DNA from: Bryum argenteum
Taxonomy: Eukaryota; Streptophyta; Bryopsida; Bryales; Bryaceae
Direction: 5' to 3'
DNA: 64,000 bases
Assembly: GCA_037043015.1 (NCBI GenBank)
Contig: CM073326.1
Location: 14,950,345-15,014,344, forward strand
The position numbers and the translations under genes were made by a program. Below, piece by piece: positions 23,881 through 35,104 of the stretch; position 1 is the stretch's first letter; each line of letters starts with the position of its first letter. The notes below the pieces were generated by a model. That model saw only the letters and a list, made by a program, of their open reading frames with translations, did no database searches and was not told the DNA's origin.

Positions 23881-24897
23881 TCACTAGAATTCAGTACAAT
23901 TAAACGATGCTCAAACCATGTGCACGTTAGTGTTTGCACTAAACCCATAGCACGTGTGTAATGTTACCAACATTCTTAGGAGCATGCGATCGGAAGTTTG
24001 CAAACAAGTTTCCTTTTAGTTTGGTTGTCATTAATATTGCCACGTGGCAATATTGCCACGTGGTAATTTTGCCACGTTGTAGTAATTTAGTTTATGGTCT
24101 AGAAGTTGCAATTTGGGAATGGTTATCGATATAATTACCATGATAATTTATGATGATGGAGAAGTTTAAAATTTTAATTACCATGCTATGAATTCAAACT
24201 ATCTCAGCTCAATTTCCAATTTCTATCATTGAAGCTCAACTCCATTTGAGTTCCAACCCTATAAGGTTCACGAGAAGAGGACATTGAAGGAAGAAGTTAG
24301 AAATCCTCAAAGTTTCAATTCTTCATCCTATTGAATCTCAACATGTATGGAACGTTTAAATGATCTAGGATGGCTCCATAGGAGATCGAATAATAAAAAT
24401 TGCAACTTGAATAAGAATGAGTGGCTCAACAAAAGCAACCCATCATAATCAAAATTCACTATTACCTCACGCCGGCCTCCAACGAGCCACATGTTTTGTT
24501 TTAGAAAAATGATTGTTTGCATTTGAGACACCTAACTGACAAAGAAGCAAAAGCAACGCAACATTCAAATGAAGCAAACCGCACATGTCGAGGGTGATGC
24601 GAATTGCCACTAGTGCTTAGTGTACTTGAATTGGATTGATTACCATGTGAAATGCAATTTGTCTAATTTGAAGAGGAATCTTCTCAAGAAAACTGAACAA
24701 TTATACCATAAGAACAAGTTCTCAAATCTCCTCAGCAAGGACTCAGAAAAGAATCACTTGGTAAGCACCTCGTGAGCAACCAAAAAAGCTTCTATATAGC
24801 CCGGAAACCCTCGGCTTCTCTTCTATGAATTTTGATTACAATCATACACCGCACTTACTCATTATCGATCATCTTCTTATCATTCTTGTATTCTTGT
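23881..24897. other. Start of spacer: unique DNA, then copied bestrophin upstream region
   Basis: About 23881-24170 has no second copy that I can find in the window and contains a 22-bp perfect palindrome at 24033-24054 with CACGTG at its centre. From about 24180 to 24890 it is a diverged copy of the bestrophin upstream region (13500-14230), leading into the fragment at 24898. Confidence 0.6.
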
Positions 24898-25205
24898 CGA
24901 CATTCAAGTCGGGGGTGGTGGTAGCAGTCGGTCCGCTCGTGGCAATGTCTATGTTGATTGCAATTTGCGTTACAATCTTCAACCATTTATTCCTCACATG
25001 GAGTCCGCTCGTGGCAGTGTCTATGTTGATTGCAATTTGCGTTACAATCTTCAACCATTTGGTCCTCACATGGAGTGCCATCCCTCACTGGGTGCCAATC
25101 TTGGACATCGCGTAGTTGCCCTTTGTGCTCACATCTGCGGTGATGTGGCTACTCCTCGTCTTCCGCACAAACTCCTCCTACAACCGCTTTAACGAAGCTC
25201 GCAAA
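24898..25205 (+). pseudogene. Bestrophin exon 1 fragment with internal duplication
   Basis: The sequence resembles exon 1 of the bestrophin gene from about codon 29 (FKSGVVVAVGP) to NRFNEARK. The first codons are deleted, joining upstream sequence directly to the channel interior. A 72-bp unit (24933-25004) is repeated in tandem at 25005-25076, so ICVTIFNHL appears twice without breaking frame. A stop (TAG) replaces the codon after DIA near 25113. The fragment ends where a MITE-like repeat begins. Confidence 0.8.
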
Positions 25206-25207
25206 AC

Positions 25208-25600
25208 ATGATGTGCGATCGTGGCCTATGTTCTAAAATGCCTAATTTTAGAGGCATATTTAATTTTCCCTCTAAAATGGCTCGAAAATGGCACGTTTAT
25301 TACTAGCACAGACGTTCTTCACTACCAGAAACGTTCTTTATTACCTGAACTTAAGTTTCTACTATCACCAAATTCTTCCTTATTCAGTCATTTTGATGGT
25401 TTAAAGGGCAAAAATACTTGAATCGCCACTCAAAAACGTTTTACTTTCAAACAAGTTTAAAAAAATTTGCCGTTTAAAAGTGTTTGAAGGTTAAATACCA
25501 ACAAAATCCTATCTTATTTGTTTACCCCCTTAAAGGCCAAAACATGCCATTTTAATGGGATGGGCTATTTTAATGGTATTTGAGTTGTGTGTAATTGCTT
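25208..25600. repeat. MITE-like AT-rich repeat, copy 1
   Basis: Shares strings with 26515-26970 (ATGGCACGTTT, CAACGTTCTTCACTACCA-like, TCCTTATTCAG) and, more weakly, with the interior of the MITE at 45313-45746. Hyphen-free termini could not be fixed, so the bounds are approximate. No coding potential. Confidence 0.5.
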
Positions 25601-26510
25601 GGTATAAGCAATTCAAACAAGAGAAGATTCTCTTGTAGGGATTTTTGAGTTCCATGCATGGACCAAACATTTTTAACTACTAGAGTTTAGAACTATTTTA
25701 TTGTCATTATTCCTAAAGTGAAGCAACGCTTTTACATGTTATCAGACTAGTAGCAATGTTTTGGGTTGATAAACATTGCTTTTTATAGTCTCATATATTT
25801 GAAGTTGAAAACATTACTTGTCCAATTTCCTAAACATTGCCACACTTGCATAACATTAATGAAAGAACGTTGTTGGAAAACATTGCCAACATCCTTCTTT
25901 TTTAGTAGAGTTTAAGCATTACTTAGAATTCATGGGTTGCTCCTCAAAGTGTACACCACTGAAGTTGAAATATGAGCAAAAAGAGTAAGAAGGTCACCCT
26001 TGTCCCTTAATCCTAGCCCGTAGAGAATACCATCACCATCACCAGCCTCTCCACCAAAAATCCTTGCTCGGCAAAAGTTATCTGAAATAACCCTCTCCCA
26101 ATTTCAAAGAAGTTGAGCCACATTTTTTGTTTTAGAAATATGTTAGCATTCAACATAGCCAACCGACAGTCCGACAAACGATCAAAAGCAAGCAAAAAGA
26201 ACGTCTAAAAGAAGTTAAGCTCACATGTTGAGGGTGATGAGAATTAATTGCCACCTTTAGTTGGTGTACTTGAATGAAGTTAATTGACATCTCAAATGAA
26301 ATTCGTCTCAATTGAGGAATCTCCTCAACATAATGGAACTATTGTACCATGCAATCACTTGGTGAACAACCTTTTAGTTAGCCGAGAACCGGCCCCCCAT
26401 TCTACCCTTCATAATTATGTCATTTGCCCAAGTTCATACACCAAACTCTCATCATCATTGATCAATCCTCTCTACAATTCCTCCTACAACTCCTGCCACT
26501 CCTATAACAT
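25601..26510. other. Noncoding spacer; contains bestrophin upstream copy
   Basis: About 25601-25990 shows nothing I recognise. About 26000-26470 is another copy of the bestrophin upstream region, close to 20040-20350 (AACCGACAGTCCGACAAAC, CATACACCAAACTCTCATC), cut before the start codon. Confidence 0.55.
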
Positions 26511-26514
26511 GAAT

Positions 26515-26970
26515 TCACTTGAAATTGCGTTATTTCATGTGCCATTTTTGCAAAACATAATGTGTCATTGTGGCCCATGTTCTTAAATGCGTAACTTTAG
26601 AAGCAAATTTAGTTCCGCCTCTAAAATGGCACGTTTGTCACAACCACAAACGTTCTTCACTACCACAAACGTTCTTTATAACATGAACTCAACTTTTTAA
26701 TATCACCAAATCCTCCTTATTCAGACATTTTGATCGTTTTCACTTTTGAAAAGAAATCAAAAGGAAAATATCTACGAACTTGGGTTAAAACATTGTTCTT
26801 TTTAAACGGTCATTGAAGAACATTATCTTGAAGGGCAAATATTCTTGAATGACCACTCAAATACATTTTTACTTTTAAGTAAGTTCAGAAATCTTTTCAG
26901 TTCAAGAGTGTGTCCAGGTTAAATACCAACAAAATCCTATCTTATTTGTTTTGTCTTAGAAAAACACCTT
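26515..26970. repeat. MITE-like AT-rich repeat, copy 2
   Basis: Diverged partner of 25208-25600 in the same orientation, with ACCACAAACGTTC in tandem variants and AAATACCAACAAAATCC near the right end. Bounds are approximate. Confidence 0.5.
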
Positions 26971-26991
26971 GATTTGCTAAAAATGATTGAT

Positions 26992-27248
26992 AACCTCAAT
27001 TTTGTTAAAATGGCACTATGCCACGTGCCATTTTGTCACAACGGATCTTACATGTGTGCTCATACGGAGTGGTGTAGTCTATAGTATCACAATTTCCTTT
27101 GTAACATCACTCCTTTATATACATTGCGACTCATTTTTACTAATACCACCTTCAACTTCTGTTACATCGCATGGTTTTTGAAGGGCAATTCCAAACCTTG
27201 AAATGTGACATTTTACTCGAATGATACCATTTTAACAAAAGTGGGGTT
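26992..27248. mobile_element. MITE, AACCTC family, 257 bp
   Basis: Begins AACCTCAATTTTGTTAAAAT and ends in the inverse GTGGGGTT, flanked by TGAT at 26988-26991 and 27249-27252. The length is identical to the copy at 12108-12364 and the interior is alignable (GCCATTTTGTCACA, TATCACA, TACATTG), but it is more diverged at the ends. Confidence 0.8.
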
Positions 27249-27252
27249 TGAT

Positions 27253-28500
27253 TATTCTGATGGTCCTATTACTTCTTGATACAGTTGGATATGGTCTGGA
27301 TAGTATCGATGGTATGGATTACTTATTAATATCAAATTTGATATCATTGTAAGGCGGGTGATTGAACCAAATCATAGTGTTTTTCTCAGACGGAGGAGGT
27401 ATTTGATTTGATACTTGCAAGAGTAAGAGATCATCATAAACCAATTGCTCTTTTTCAATCTTAAAAAACAATGTAATTTATTCTACGTTCAAACATTGTG
27501 TACATTGAAGAATTGACCCTTATTTTTTTGTTTCTACAAATTGGAGAAATTATGCTTCGTACATCTTAAGGTTGTTTCACATCAAAATGGCTCATATCTC
27601 AAATTTCTATGAAGGTTCATTTATGGTGAAATGGGGTCAAAAATCTTCACTAATGAATACAAGTATGAACCTAGAGAAATTTAAATTGCAAAAGCAAGAA
27701 AATTGCCCTCCTTAGATACCTACTTTGAGAACCATTTGTAGCACAGCTTGGGAAGAGTCTATGATTTTGATTGGATACAAAAGCCGTGACAAGAAATCAC
27801 ATGGCTCTCACCATTTGTGTCACATAGCTTCACAAAGATTCAAGTTTGGTAAATGGGGAAACATCCTACTAATCCTTTTTGTATTGATTAGGAGATTTTA
27901 AGTTAAATCTAATCATCGCAAAGAAACCTATATACAATTATTTACCATTCAAGCAACATGATAGATATGTCTATGTTGATTGCACAAAAATAGTCAAGAT
28001 GTTGGTCCAATCCAAAAATTCCATAACGAGTTCTATTATTTGATATGAGCCTCAAATATATGTGAGAAGCACTTGAAGGAAATGGTACAATATAGAATTG
28101 GGACCATTTGTCCCGAGTGACAAATACTCTTTTGGACATACAAAATGGTAGTAATGAATGTATGAAAAGACTAGTTCAAAATTAGAGGCAAATAACTTGT
28201 GGCCAGGGCTAGGTGTAGGGCACAAATTGGATATATAGAAAATGGGGAGATTGAGTTTTACTTTTAGTGGTTTTTGCTAGTTTACTCCATCAAGCTTATG
28301 TACTTTGGTATCGATTGTCCAGCATGTTTGTGGTGTAATTTTTTTCCATGTGTCGAGTAGATTTATTTGCCCAATATGCACATTCCATGTGTAGGTATGA
28401 AGTATGTAGCACATGTACATCTTGTTTCAAATTGTGAAACCTACATGCTCACATCAAAGACATCTAGGATTAAAATCAACATCTTCTTTAGTTTATTTTA
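27253..28500 (-). repeat. Inverted piece of module A
   Basis: Reads as the reverse complement of about 3700-5080 of copy 1 (for example GGTATGAAGTATGTAGCACATG near 28394 against CATGTGCTACATACTTCATA near 3730). The rest of A is missing here; the next A sequence, its 3' part, starts near 31260. Confidence 0.75.
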
Positions 28501-29629
28501 AGTTCTAAATATTTAATTTTATTTTACCAATATTGGATTGGCATATTTACCCACATAACTCTTCTTACAACTCCATTTATGTAAGAATTCTAAGAGTTAA
28601 GAATAACTATCCTTATAATTTATCTTAGATTTAAATTTTTGGTTTTACTTTTTTGAATTCATTGTATACATCTACTTACATAGACCTTTTAACAAATACA
28701 TTTTACAGATATACCTTGGTTTGAAGAAACCGATAGATTACGGATGTTTATATTTCCATTTATGGTCTACAAGCCTAAATGAAATTAATGCATCCATAAA
28801 GATATTGGTAAGCTTTCAATTGCTAAATTTTGAAGACAGTCTAGACTAAGCCCTAACCCAAAGGAGCTAACTCTGGGTAGCTTTTGCATTTGGCTTGTGG
28901 ACGCGTCTAAGAAGCAATGTTGTGGATGCTGATGCGGTAACCTCGTCGTAGAACTCACCTAGTGTAGCACAAGGATTGCTTGGAGGTCGATAAGAAATAC
29001 TTCAACTTATTTAGAGTGAATAGTGTTTGTTTGACCTATGCTTGGATGTATCCCGGAGGTCATCACACCAATGGCGGGACTACTATCCCCACTCAGGGTG
29101 AACACTATGCTAATTCCTACGAAGCCACTAGTGCCTTAGAAATACCGGACATGATATTCTTACAAAGGACTTTGACGAACCTATACAAAGAGATTCAAGT
29201 ACCTCAAGTTTCACAATGATATATTTATTCCTAACAAAAGAAGAGACACATGTCATTTTTTGATAATCTTTGACTCTCAAAATTCAACTCTGACTACTAA
29301 AAAACCAACAAACCTTATATGCATTCATGACATTCACTAAAGGCAAAAAAACTAATGTTTTCATTTCTCAAGAACAATGAAGCAACCAAGATAGTTGCCT
29401 TCAAACCACATCTTCACAAAATCCAAAAAAAAGAAAATCATGGTTGGTAGGTAGCACTCTTTCAAATACGGTACCAATTGTTTTCAAGTCATGAAAACCG
29501 CATCAACTAGTACCACTCCAATGAGTTTTTTGAGAATGCACTACTGAGAAAACACCAAAGTCCATCCTCCCTATTCTCATTAAAAAACAAAAGGATGTGC
29601 ATTATTCTTGGAAAGAGCTCCATAGCCCC
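28501..29629. other. Noncoding, 3' side of the GNAT gene
   Basis: Apparently single-copy in the window. A 79-codon ORF at 28980-29219 is isolated and resembles nothing I know, so I do not call it. Part of 29230-29629 may be 3' untranslated sequence of the gene at 29630-30840. Confidence 0.45.
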
Positions 29630-30840
29630 TCAATGATTTCCAACAGTCAATGCGGCAATCGGCTTGTGAAGCATTCTGGAGTCTGTAAATGTCCACAAAC
29701 GTATCGCCGAACAAATCTTCGCCACCTACAAATCAAGAATTTACATTTTCAACAGAATACAACATTCACAATATGAGAATTTAAGGAAGTGACACTTTCT
29801 GGAGTCTAAAAGCTACACTTAAGTCCTAGTTTTTGGAGCTCAATGCACATGATTGATGGTAACAGTATTGATGTCACAAAAGAACGGTTTTGTGTACCAG
29901 CTTCATAATTGAGATTGATAACTGTGAGTGGATATGGATCAAAGTCAAATACCTGCTGATCCTCCAAAGCTTTGAACCCAAACTTGTTGATCCAAATGGC
30001 CTCGCCATTAATTGGCACGGGAAGGACCAGACTCTTGACATCGAGCACCCCCAGGAGCCTCTCAATTGTTGTCATCAGAGCTCTACACAAACCCTGCACA
30101 CAAGAAGACATCATCCAATTGTTGTCAAAAACCCTGCACAACATAGAAATCAAGACAATGGCAAAACACTTCTTCTTGACCCATTTTTAACACTTTTTAT
30201 TCACAATGTTCACATCTCGGCAATTACTAATATTACTTTGAAGAGCACCGGTCACTAACAATCACTCTGTTAGCAGAATTCATTAGTTGCCGATCAAGAC
30301 TTCTGCATACAAAAATCAAGATACTTTTTGTTAGAAATCACATCAGTGGATAAAAGATGATTCATAATGGCTTATGCAACAATTTTGGTACCTGGCCTTG
30401 GAAAGGGCGACTAGTGGCCACTAATGGAACTTCAGCCATATCTCGACCAAACAGTTGCAGGAGTGCTGCTGATACCACTTTCTTACTGGACAATACAACA
30501 AAAAACAACAAAAGCCTTCAGCTAAACTGCAAAACCTAAGAATCCAGTTCGTAAAAGCAATCCTATCGAATGAGTCAGAGCTTACTTGAACTTGAGAACG
30601 ACACAGAAAAAGCCTTCGAAATCGTGATCTTTCGACCTCTTGCTGCACGCACAGAACAAAAAAACTCACTTTCAGTTTTGAATGACAAATCAAACAACGT
30701 AATATAATCCGGAAGCAAATCACATCCGAAGTTATCAATACACACCTGTACACCTTGAGCGGCGTCAAGTTACGTCCCGTTTTAGGGTCTGTAATTGGAT
30801 CCAAGCACTCCTGCACATGTTCACAAACCTTTTCATAAAC
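29630..30840 (-). CDS. IDM1-like acetyltransferase, C-terminal GNAT part
   Basis: Five exons on the minus strand, 30840-30746, 30642-30586, 30485-30392, 30093-29953 and 29725-29630, each bounded by GT-AG with matching phases, give 160 residues and a stop. Order of blocks: ECLDPITDPKTGRNLTPL, DFEGFFCVVLKF, KKVVSAALLQLFGRDMAEVP, QGQGLCRALMTTIERLL spanning an intron (the acetyl-CoA binding region), LVLPVPINGEAIWINKFGF, then LWTFTDSRMLHKPI. This order is that of the GNAT domain of IDM1-class plant PHD-finger proteins, nuclear histone acetyltransferases linked to active DNA demethylation. The PHD and upstream domains are not seen. Module A sequence begins near 31260, so the gene is either truncated or has a very long intron across the right arm. 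All visible exons are unbroken. Confidence 0.75.
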
Positions 30841-31260
30841 CTCACAAGTGTAGTATTATCCATGAGTTCATTAAAACCAAATCTAGCTTTTGAAGCTCTT
30901 GCCACTATAACATTACAAACTCTTGCCCCTTCATTCAGAGCCTTCTTCCATCTGCGGATACGAAAACATGTTGAATATGAACCTACGGACATATCGCCTA
31001 CTTACGCTCAGCAAAAAATTTGATATCAGCAACAAAAAGGTTCAAGTAGAGGTACGAGTATCATTCGAACCTTGTAATTGTTGAATGTAGATGAGAGGGA
31101 AAAGAAATGGGTAGGAGCACAGACAATCTCGATCAAATAACTAGAATCAAATCTAGCTCTTGAACTCTTGCCATTGTAACATAACAGCTATTCGAGGTGT
31201 TTCATCTACAGATACAAATAAATGTAGAGGTCTTAAGGAGCGTCAATTCTGAGTTGTGCA
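30841..31260. other. Sequence upstream of the GNAT exons
   Basis: A minus-strand ORF (30992-30765) covers part of it, but its frame does not continue into the first certain exon and I see no PHD or GNAT signature. It may contain one more exon. It ends where A-module repeat starts. Confidence 0.35.
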
Positions 31261-32599
31261 AGTTTACAAATGAACAATTGAAGAGCTTGATGAAAGGCCC
31301 AACCACATGACCAACATAATTTACATAAGCTAATATCGGTCTTGTGCGTCTTAGTGGATGTTCAATCTATTTTTTATTATTTTTTTAGATTTTTTGCATG
31401 AAGTCATTCTTGGAGGAGTTGCTCATGGGTCAATTGTGGGAGCACGGAAGTACTTGTAGAGCATGTCTATAACAAGCTTTGCTCCAATTAACAAAGATAT
31501 TCGTCGGCTTTTAGAGCATGACAAGAGAGGAATCTCCAAAATACATTTGATGGCTTCTTTGTTTCTCTTTTTGAAGTCGCCAAAATCTAATATGCAGGAC
31601 TGTTGTGCATCTCTGCATTGTAGTGATCACTTGATTCGGTTCAATTGAGTTTGTGGATTTTATTCAAGCGAATGGATATTTGCTCAATTGATTTTACAGG
31701 AGAAATACTTATAGATGGATGAGGCATGGGCTTCCAACGTGTTTTTAGGAGAAGACTTGCAGGATTGCTCATGAATGTACAGTATCAATGTACAACGTCA
31801 CTCAGATATTAATCAGATGTTGGTTGGGCAAATTGCATTCGTGTTGAAATCAAGTACATCAAGTACAAGAGGTATCACTTTAGTAACATAGACATGAGAG
31901 GTGCACCATTGCTTTGCCTAGACGTCTACTTTCTTGACTTTGAACTCTCACTTTGTAAGTGTAGATACTCCATTCATTAGCTTAATTTGTAGGGTAGTTC
32001 ACATGTATGCGGAAATGAAGCCACATGAGACAACATACTTGATATTTTGATTCTTTAATGAGAAATGAGGTTATTGATTAATGCTTGCGTGAAGCAATGT
32101 TCATTTTGGTCAATCTGTCCCCTTTTGCACTATGTTGTTCGAGTTGAGCACTTGTTAAAAATATGTGATGGAATTTAGTATCGCCATATGATCATATTTT
32201 TTTGTTGGTATGGTTCATATTCCAAATTTCCATGAAGGATCATTCAAGGTAAAGTGGGATCATAAATCTCCATATATAATAAATGTAAGTATCAATTTGA
32301 AATCATTGAAAGTGCAATGGCATAAAATCTTGCCCACCTTCCACCCTACTTCCAAAATTTATTCAAAGTTTGCTATTATTCACTTCCACTTTGAGAAAAA
32401 TAGCTCTGATCTTCCCATAATTTTTTTCATGATTCCCATATTTTTATAGGGTCTATATCGGCTACTATACACCTTAAAACCACCTCCACCATGTTAATTT
32501 CTTATACATTTACATACACCCCTTACTTTCATGATTCTTAAGTAATTTGGGGAAATACTTCTCTTCCACTCGTGGTCATAAGATTTTCACCATAATTAC

Positions 32600-32966
32600 A
32601 CTCTCTCTCCCTTTTTGACCACACTGGGGGGGCCACCTCAGCAGGGGTGCCGCACGAGCTGGCCGCGAGGCAGCGCAGGCCTGTGTCATTTATGGGGGCC
32701 CGTCCACGCCAGGCCCCGCCTTTGCACTACCATTCCTGAGCCGAGAGTATTCCAAATGCTCCTACGGTATTCTGCAAGTTTAGTCGAACCTGCAGTGCTC
32801 AATTCTCTGCACTCCCTTCTCCTCACTGCAATTTTCTCTTGCTAGCCACAGTACCGTCCAACTCGTCAGAATCAGTTGTTCTTTCTTTCGCCATTAGCTA
32901 GCTGGTATTGCCAATTGTTGGGATTGGAGATAGTTTGCGAAGAATTTTGACACCAGCCAGTCTCCC
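32600..32966 (+). promoter_or_regulatory. GC-richer 5' region of the six-exon gene
   Basis: About 370 bp of higher G+C than the surrounding repeats, with a G run near 32625, GCCGCGAGGCAGCGC, and C/T-rich stretches before the ATG. This is compatible with promoter plus leader. No clear TATA box was assigned. Confidence 0.35.
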
Positions 32967-34342
32967 ATGGGCGAAGCGGTGATCAGGTCGAAGAGTCGGA
33001 CGACAGTTGATCAGGATGAGGCTAATACCCTAAATGGGAATCAGGACCTCGTCCTGCTGAAGGAGTACGGAGTGCAGGGAGATGGCACCGGTGCGGACGT
33101 TGTGCCTGGAGGGCGACGGCGCCTTGCCAAGGAAAGCTCTGCGCTGACGGAGAATTTCTTGCGCGCCACTGCTTTCAAGCACGACAACGATAAGAAGTAA
33201 ACGATCGATTCGCTGCTTCGGGTAAGTGCCGGCATAGAATCATCAATTCTCCAGCAACTGACCAGTCTCACAAACAGTCAAATACTGATTTGACTGATTT
33301 GAAGCACCCGGGTGCGCTCCCATATCTTTCTGAAGGTGACAAGATCCTCGAATAAAAATTATCTACATCATTCTGTTACAGAGTCTGTGAAGAAAAACCT
33401 CGGTGCCTGCCATTTTGTCATGTCGGGTATTCAAGTCATGCCGAGTATTCAAGCGTTTGCATGGATGATACCATTTGCTCACTGTACTCAGCTGCGGCAA
33501 TTTCTTGTAGTTTGAGAGGCATAATTGAAATATCATTAATATCGAATAAAAGATGTTGCATGCTTGAGAATAACTGAATAATCATGTCCATAGCTTAATT
33601 AGGCACCTTGGTCTGCATTTCAGCTCCTAACTGCGGTTGCTGCTCGTGCACAGATTCTCTCTGTTATCTTTGTCCTCTGCTGGACAGGCATCAAGTTTGC
33701 CCTCGGGCAGATCGACTACGGGTATGTCCACTCCTCCAAAGTTCACGACAATACAAGTGTTGTTGTTTCAAGTCTCAGTTTTGTGTTGTTTGTAGAATGA
33801 AGTGCCTTTTCATTGAACTGAGGTATCGATCTGAGATTTGTGCAGATGCTCCGTGGTGGCTGATCCAGTAGCAGGGAAGACAATCATGGTGAACTCGCTG
33901 ACTCGATTGTCTGTTGTTGGAGCATGCCATGCTGAAGTTAATTCTGTTTCATAATGTGCACCTGGTATGATTGTGCTTTACAGGTTGCAGTCACTCTTTT
34001 GGCCATATTGATTGGAGGAGTTGCTTTTTGGGTTCATTACCATCGCCGCAATCCAAGTAAGTTGATAGAGTCAGCTCAAAACATACTTAGCATTCTATGG
34101 TATTCTTAACTCTTTCTTACCTGAGTTGAATCGAAATAACTTGTTCTTCTGTTTCGTAGACATATACACTTGCTTCGTAATTTTCACTTGCTTCGTAGTG
34201 GGAAATTACGATGTTTTCTGAACTCATTACAAGTTCAGTGGATGTTATCGACGAGGCTCTGAAGGATGCTCCGAGTATGGTGAGGAACGACCCAAACTTG
34301 GAAATTCTTCCAGCAATCGAGCCTTGGAGTGGCATGGAGTAA
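32967..34342 (+). CDS. Six-exon gene for a small two-span membrane protein, intact
   Basis: I built this model from splice signals: exons 32967-33196, 33305-33335, 33624-33721, 33846-33888, 33984-34056 and 34239-34342. All introns are GT-AG and all phases agree, giving 192 residues. Residues 1 to about 87 are hydrophilic, with a basic GGRRRL and few hydrophobic runs. A membrane segment follows near 98-115 (ILSVIFVLCWTGIKFALG) and a second near 135-151 (VAVTLLAILIGGVAFWV), closed by the basic HYHRRNP. The tail is acidic (VIDEALKDAPSM ... EPWSGME). Weak points: exon 2 is only 31 nt and its donor GTGACA is poor; without splicing, exon 1 alone is a 77-codon ORF. I do not recognise the family. An organelle or endomembrane protein is possible, but no targeting signal is clear. 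Confidence 0.65.
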
Positions 34343-35035
34343 GCTTACATCCCTCATTTCTAACACCATTGAAGTGTGCAGCAGAGGTTTTCTTTTCTTG
34401 GTCATACTTATACATTGATGGGATACTTGTTTGTTGGGGAGTGTTTTTCAAGTAGGGAGAAGTCGTATTAGCAATCATGCCAGATGTGTCTCAGTAGGAA
34501 AAACTTGCTCTTGCGCAATTGAAGTTTTGAATAAAGTTATTGTTGGTTAGATTATCATCAAGATGCCTGGTTGTGTATACATAAAGTTCAAAGCTCAGTG
34601 AATGCACCCCTTCTCTTCTCGTTGAAGAAGATCTGTTTCTTCCGTGATATTAAATTCTTGCAATCCCATTCGTCAATTGAGTCATGCACGTTCTTCTTCG
34701 AACTCTCTCCAGCATTGAATCTTTGGAAGTTCACACCAGGAAGTGCACTTAAGGATGTATAGTTGCTTCATTACATGTAGAGTTTTATACGGGAAGTATT
34801 TTTGGTGATTAGTAATCAAATGTGCATGTGTAAATGCACACAAAGCAATGAGAGTTTTCACATGCCATCACTAAAGCAAGATCACTTTTGGGAGAGTTGT
34901 TTCGGTCGGTAGGGTAAAAGAGGGGAGAGAGAGGAACACAAGTGCTCGAAAACATACGTGGTGAGTAACAATAGGGAACCTTCATAAATGTGCATACTCG
35001 AAAAACATGCATTGGGGATTTGGGTGGGTTTTTAC
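34343..35035. other. 3' flank of the six-exon gene
   Basis: Noncoding and mirrored at 20460-21157. Short ORFs here (for example 34571-34762) are conserved only because the arms are nearly identical. The flank meets the bestrophin stub at 35036. Confidence 0.5.
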
Positions 35036-35104
35036 TTAGGACCTCGGCCATGAGGACTTGTGTTGTGCCCATTCCTCATGGCCGTAGTTGGAGAATTCTC
35101 TCAT
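35036..35104 (-). pseudogene. 5' stub of bestrophin gene, mirror copy
   Basis: Minus-strand frame MREFSNYGHEEWAQHKSSW followed by a few residues and TAA, 22 residues in all, the partner of 20391-20459. Its upstream sequence (35105 to about 35800) matches the bestrophin promoter region. Confidence 0.8.

Noticed and set aside
28980..29219. 79-codon ORF near the GNAT gene
   Set aside because: No recognisable similarity, no splice partner that I could connect; left uncalled.
29806..30153. Whole 115-codon ORF as the GNAT exon
   Set aside because: Only 29953-30093 is bounded by splice sites and matches the family; the rest is read-through into introns.
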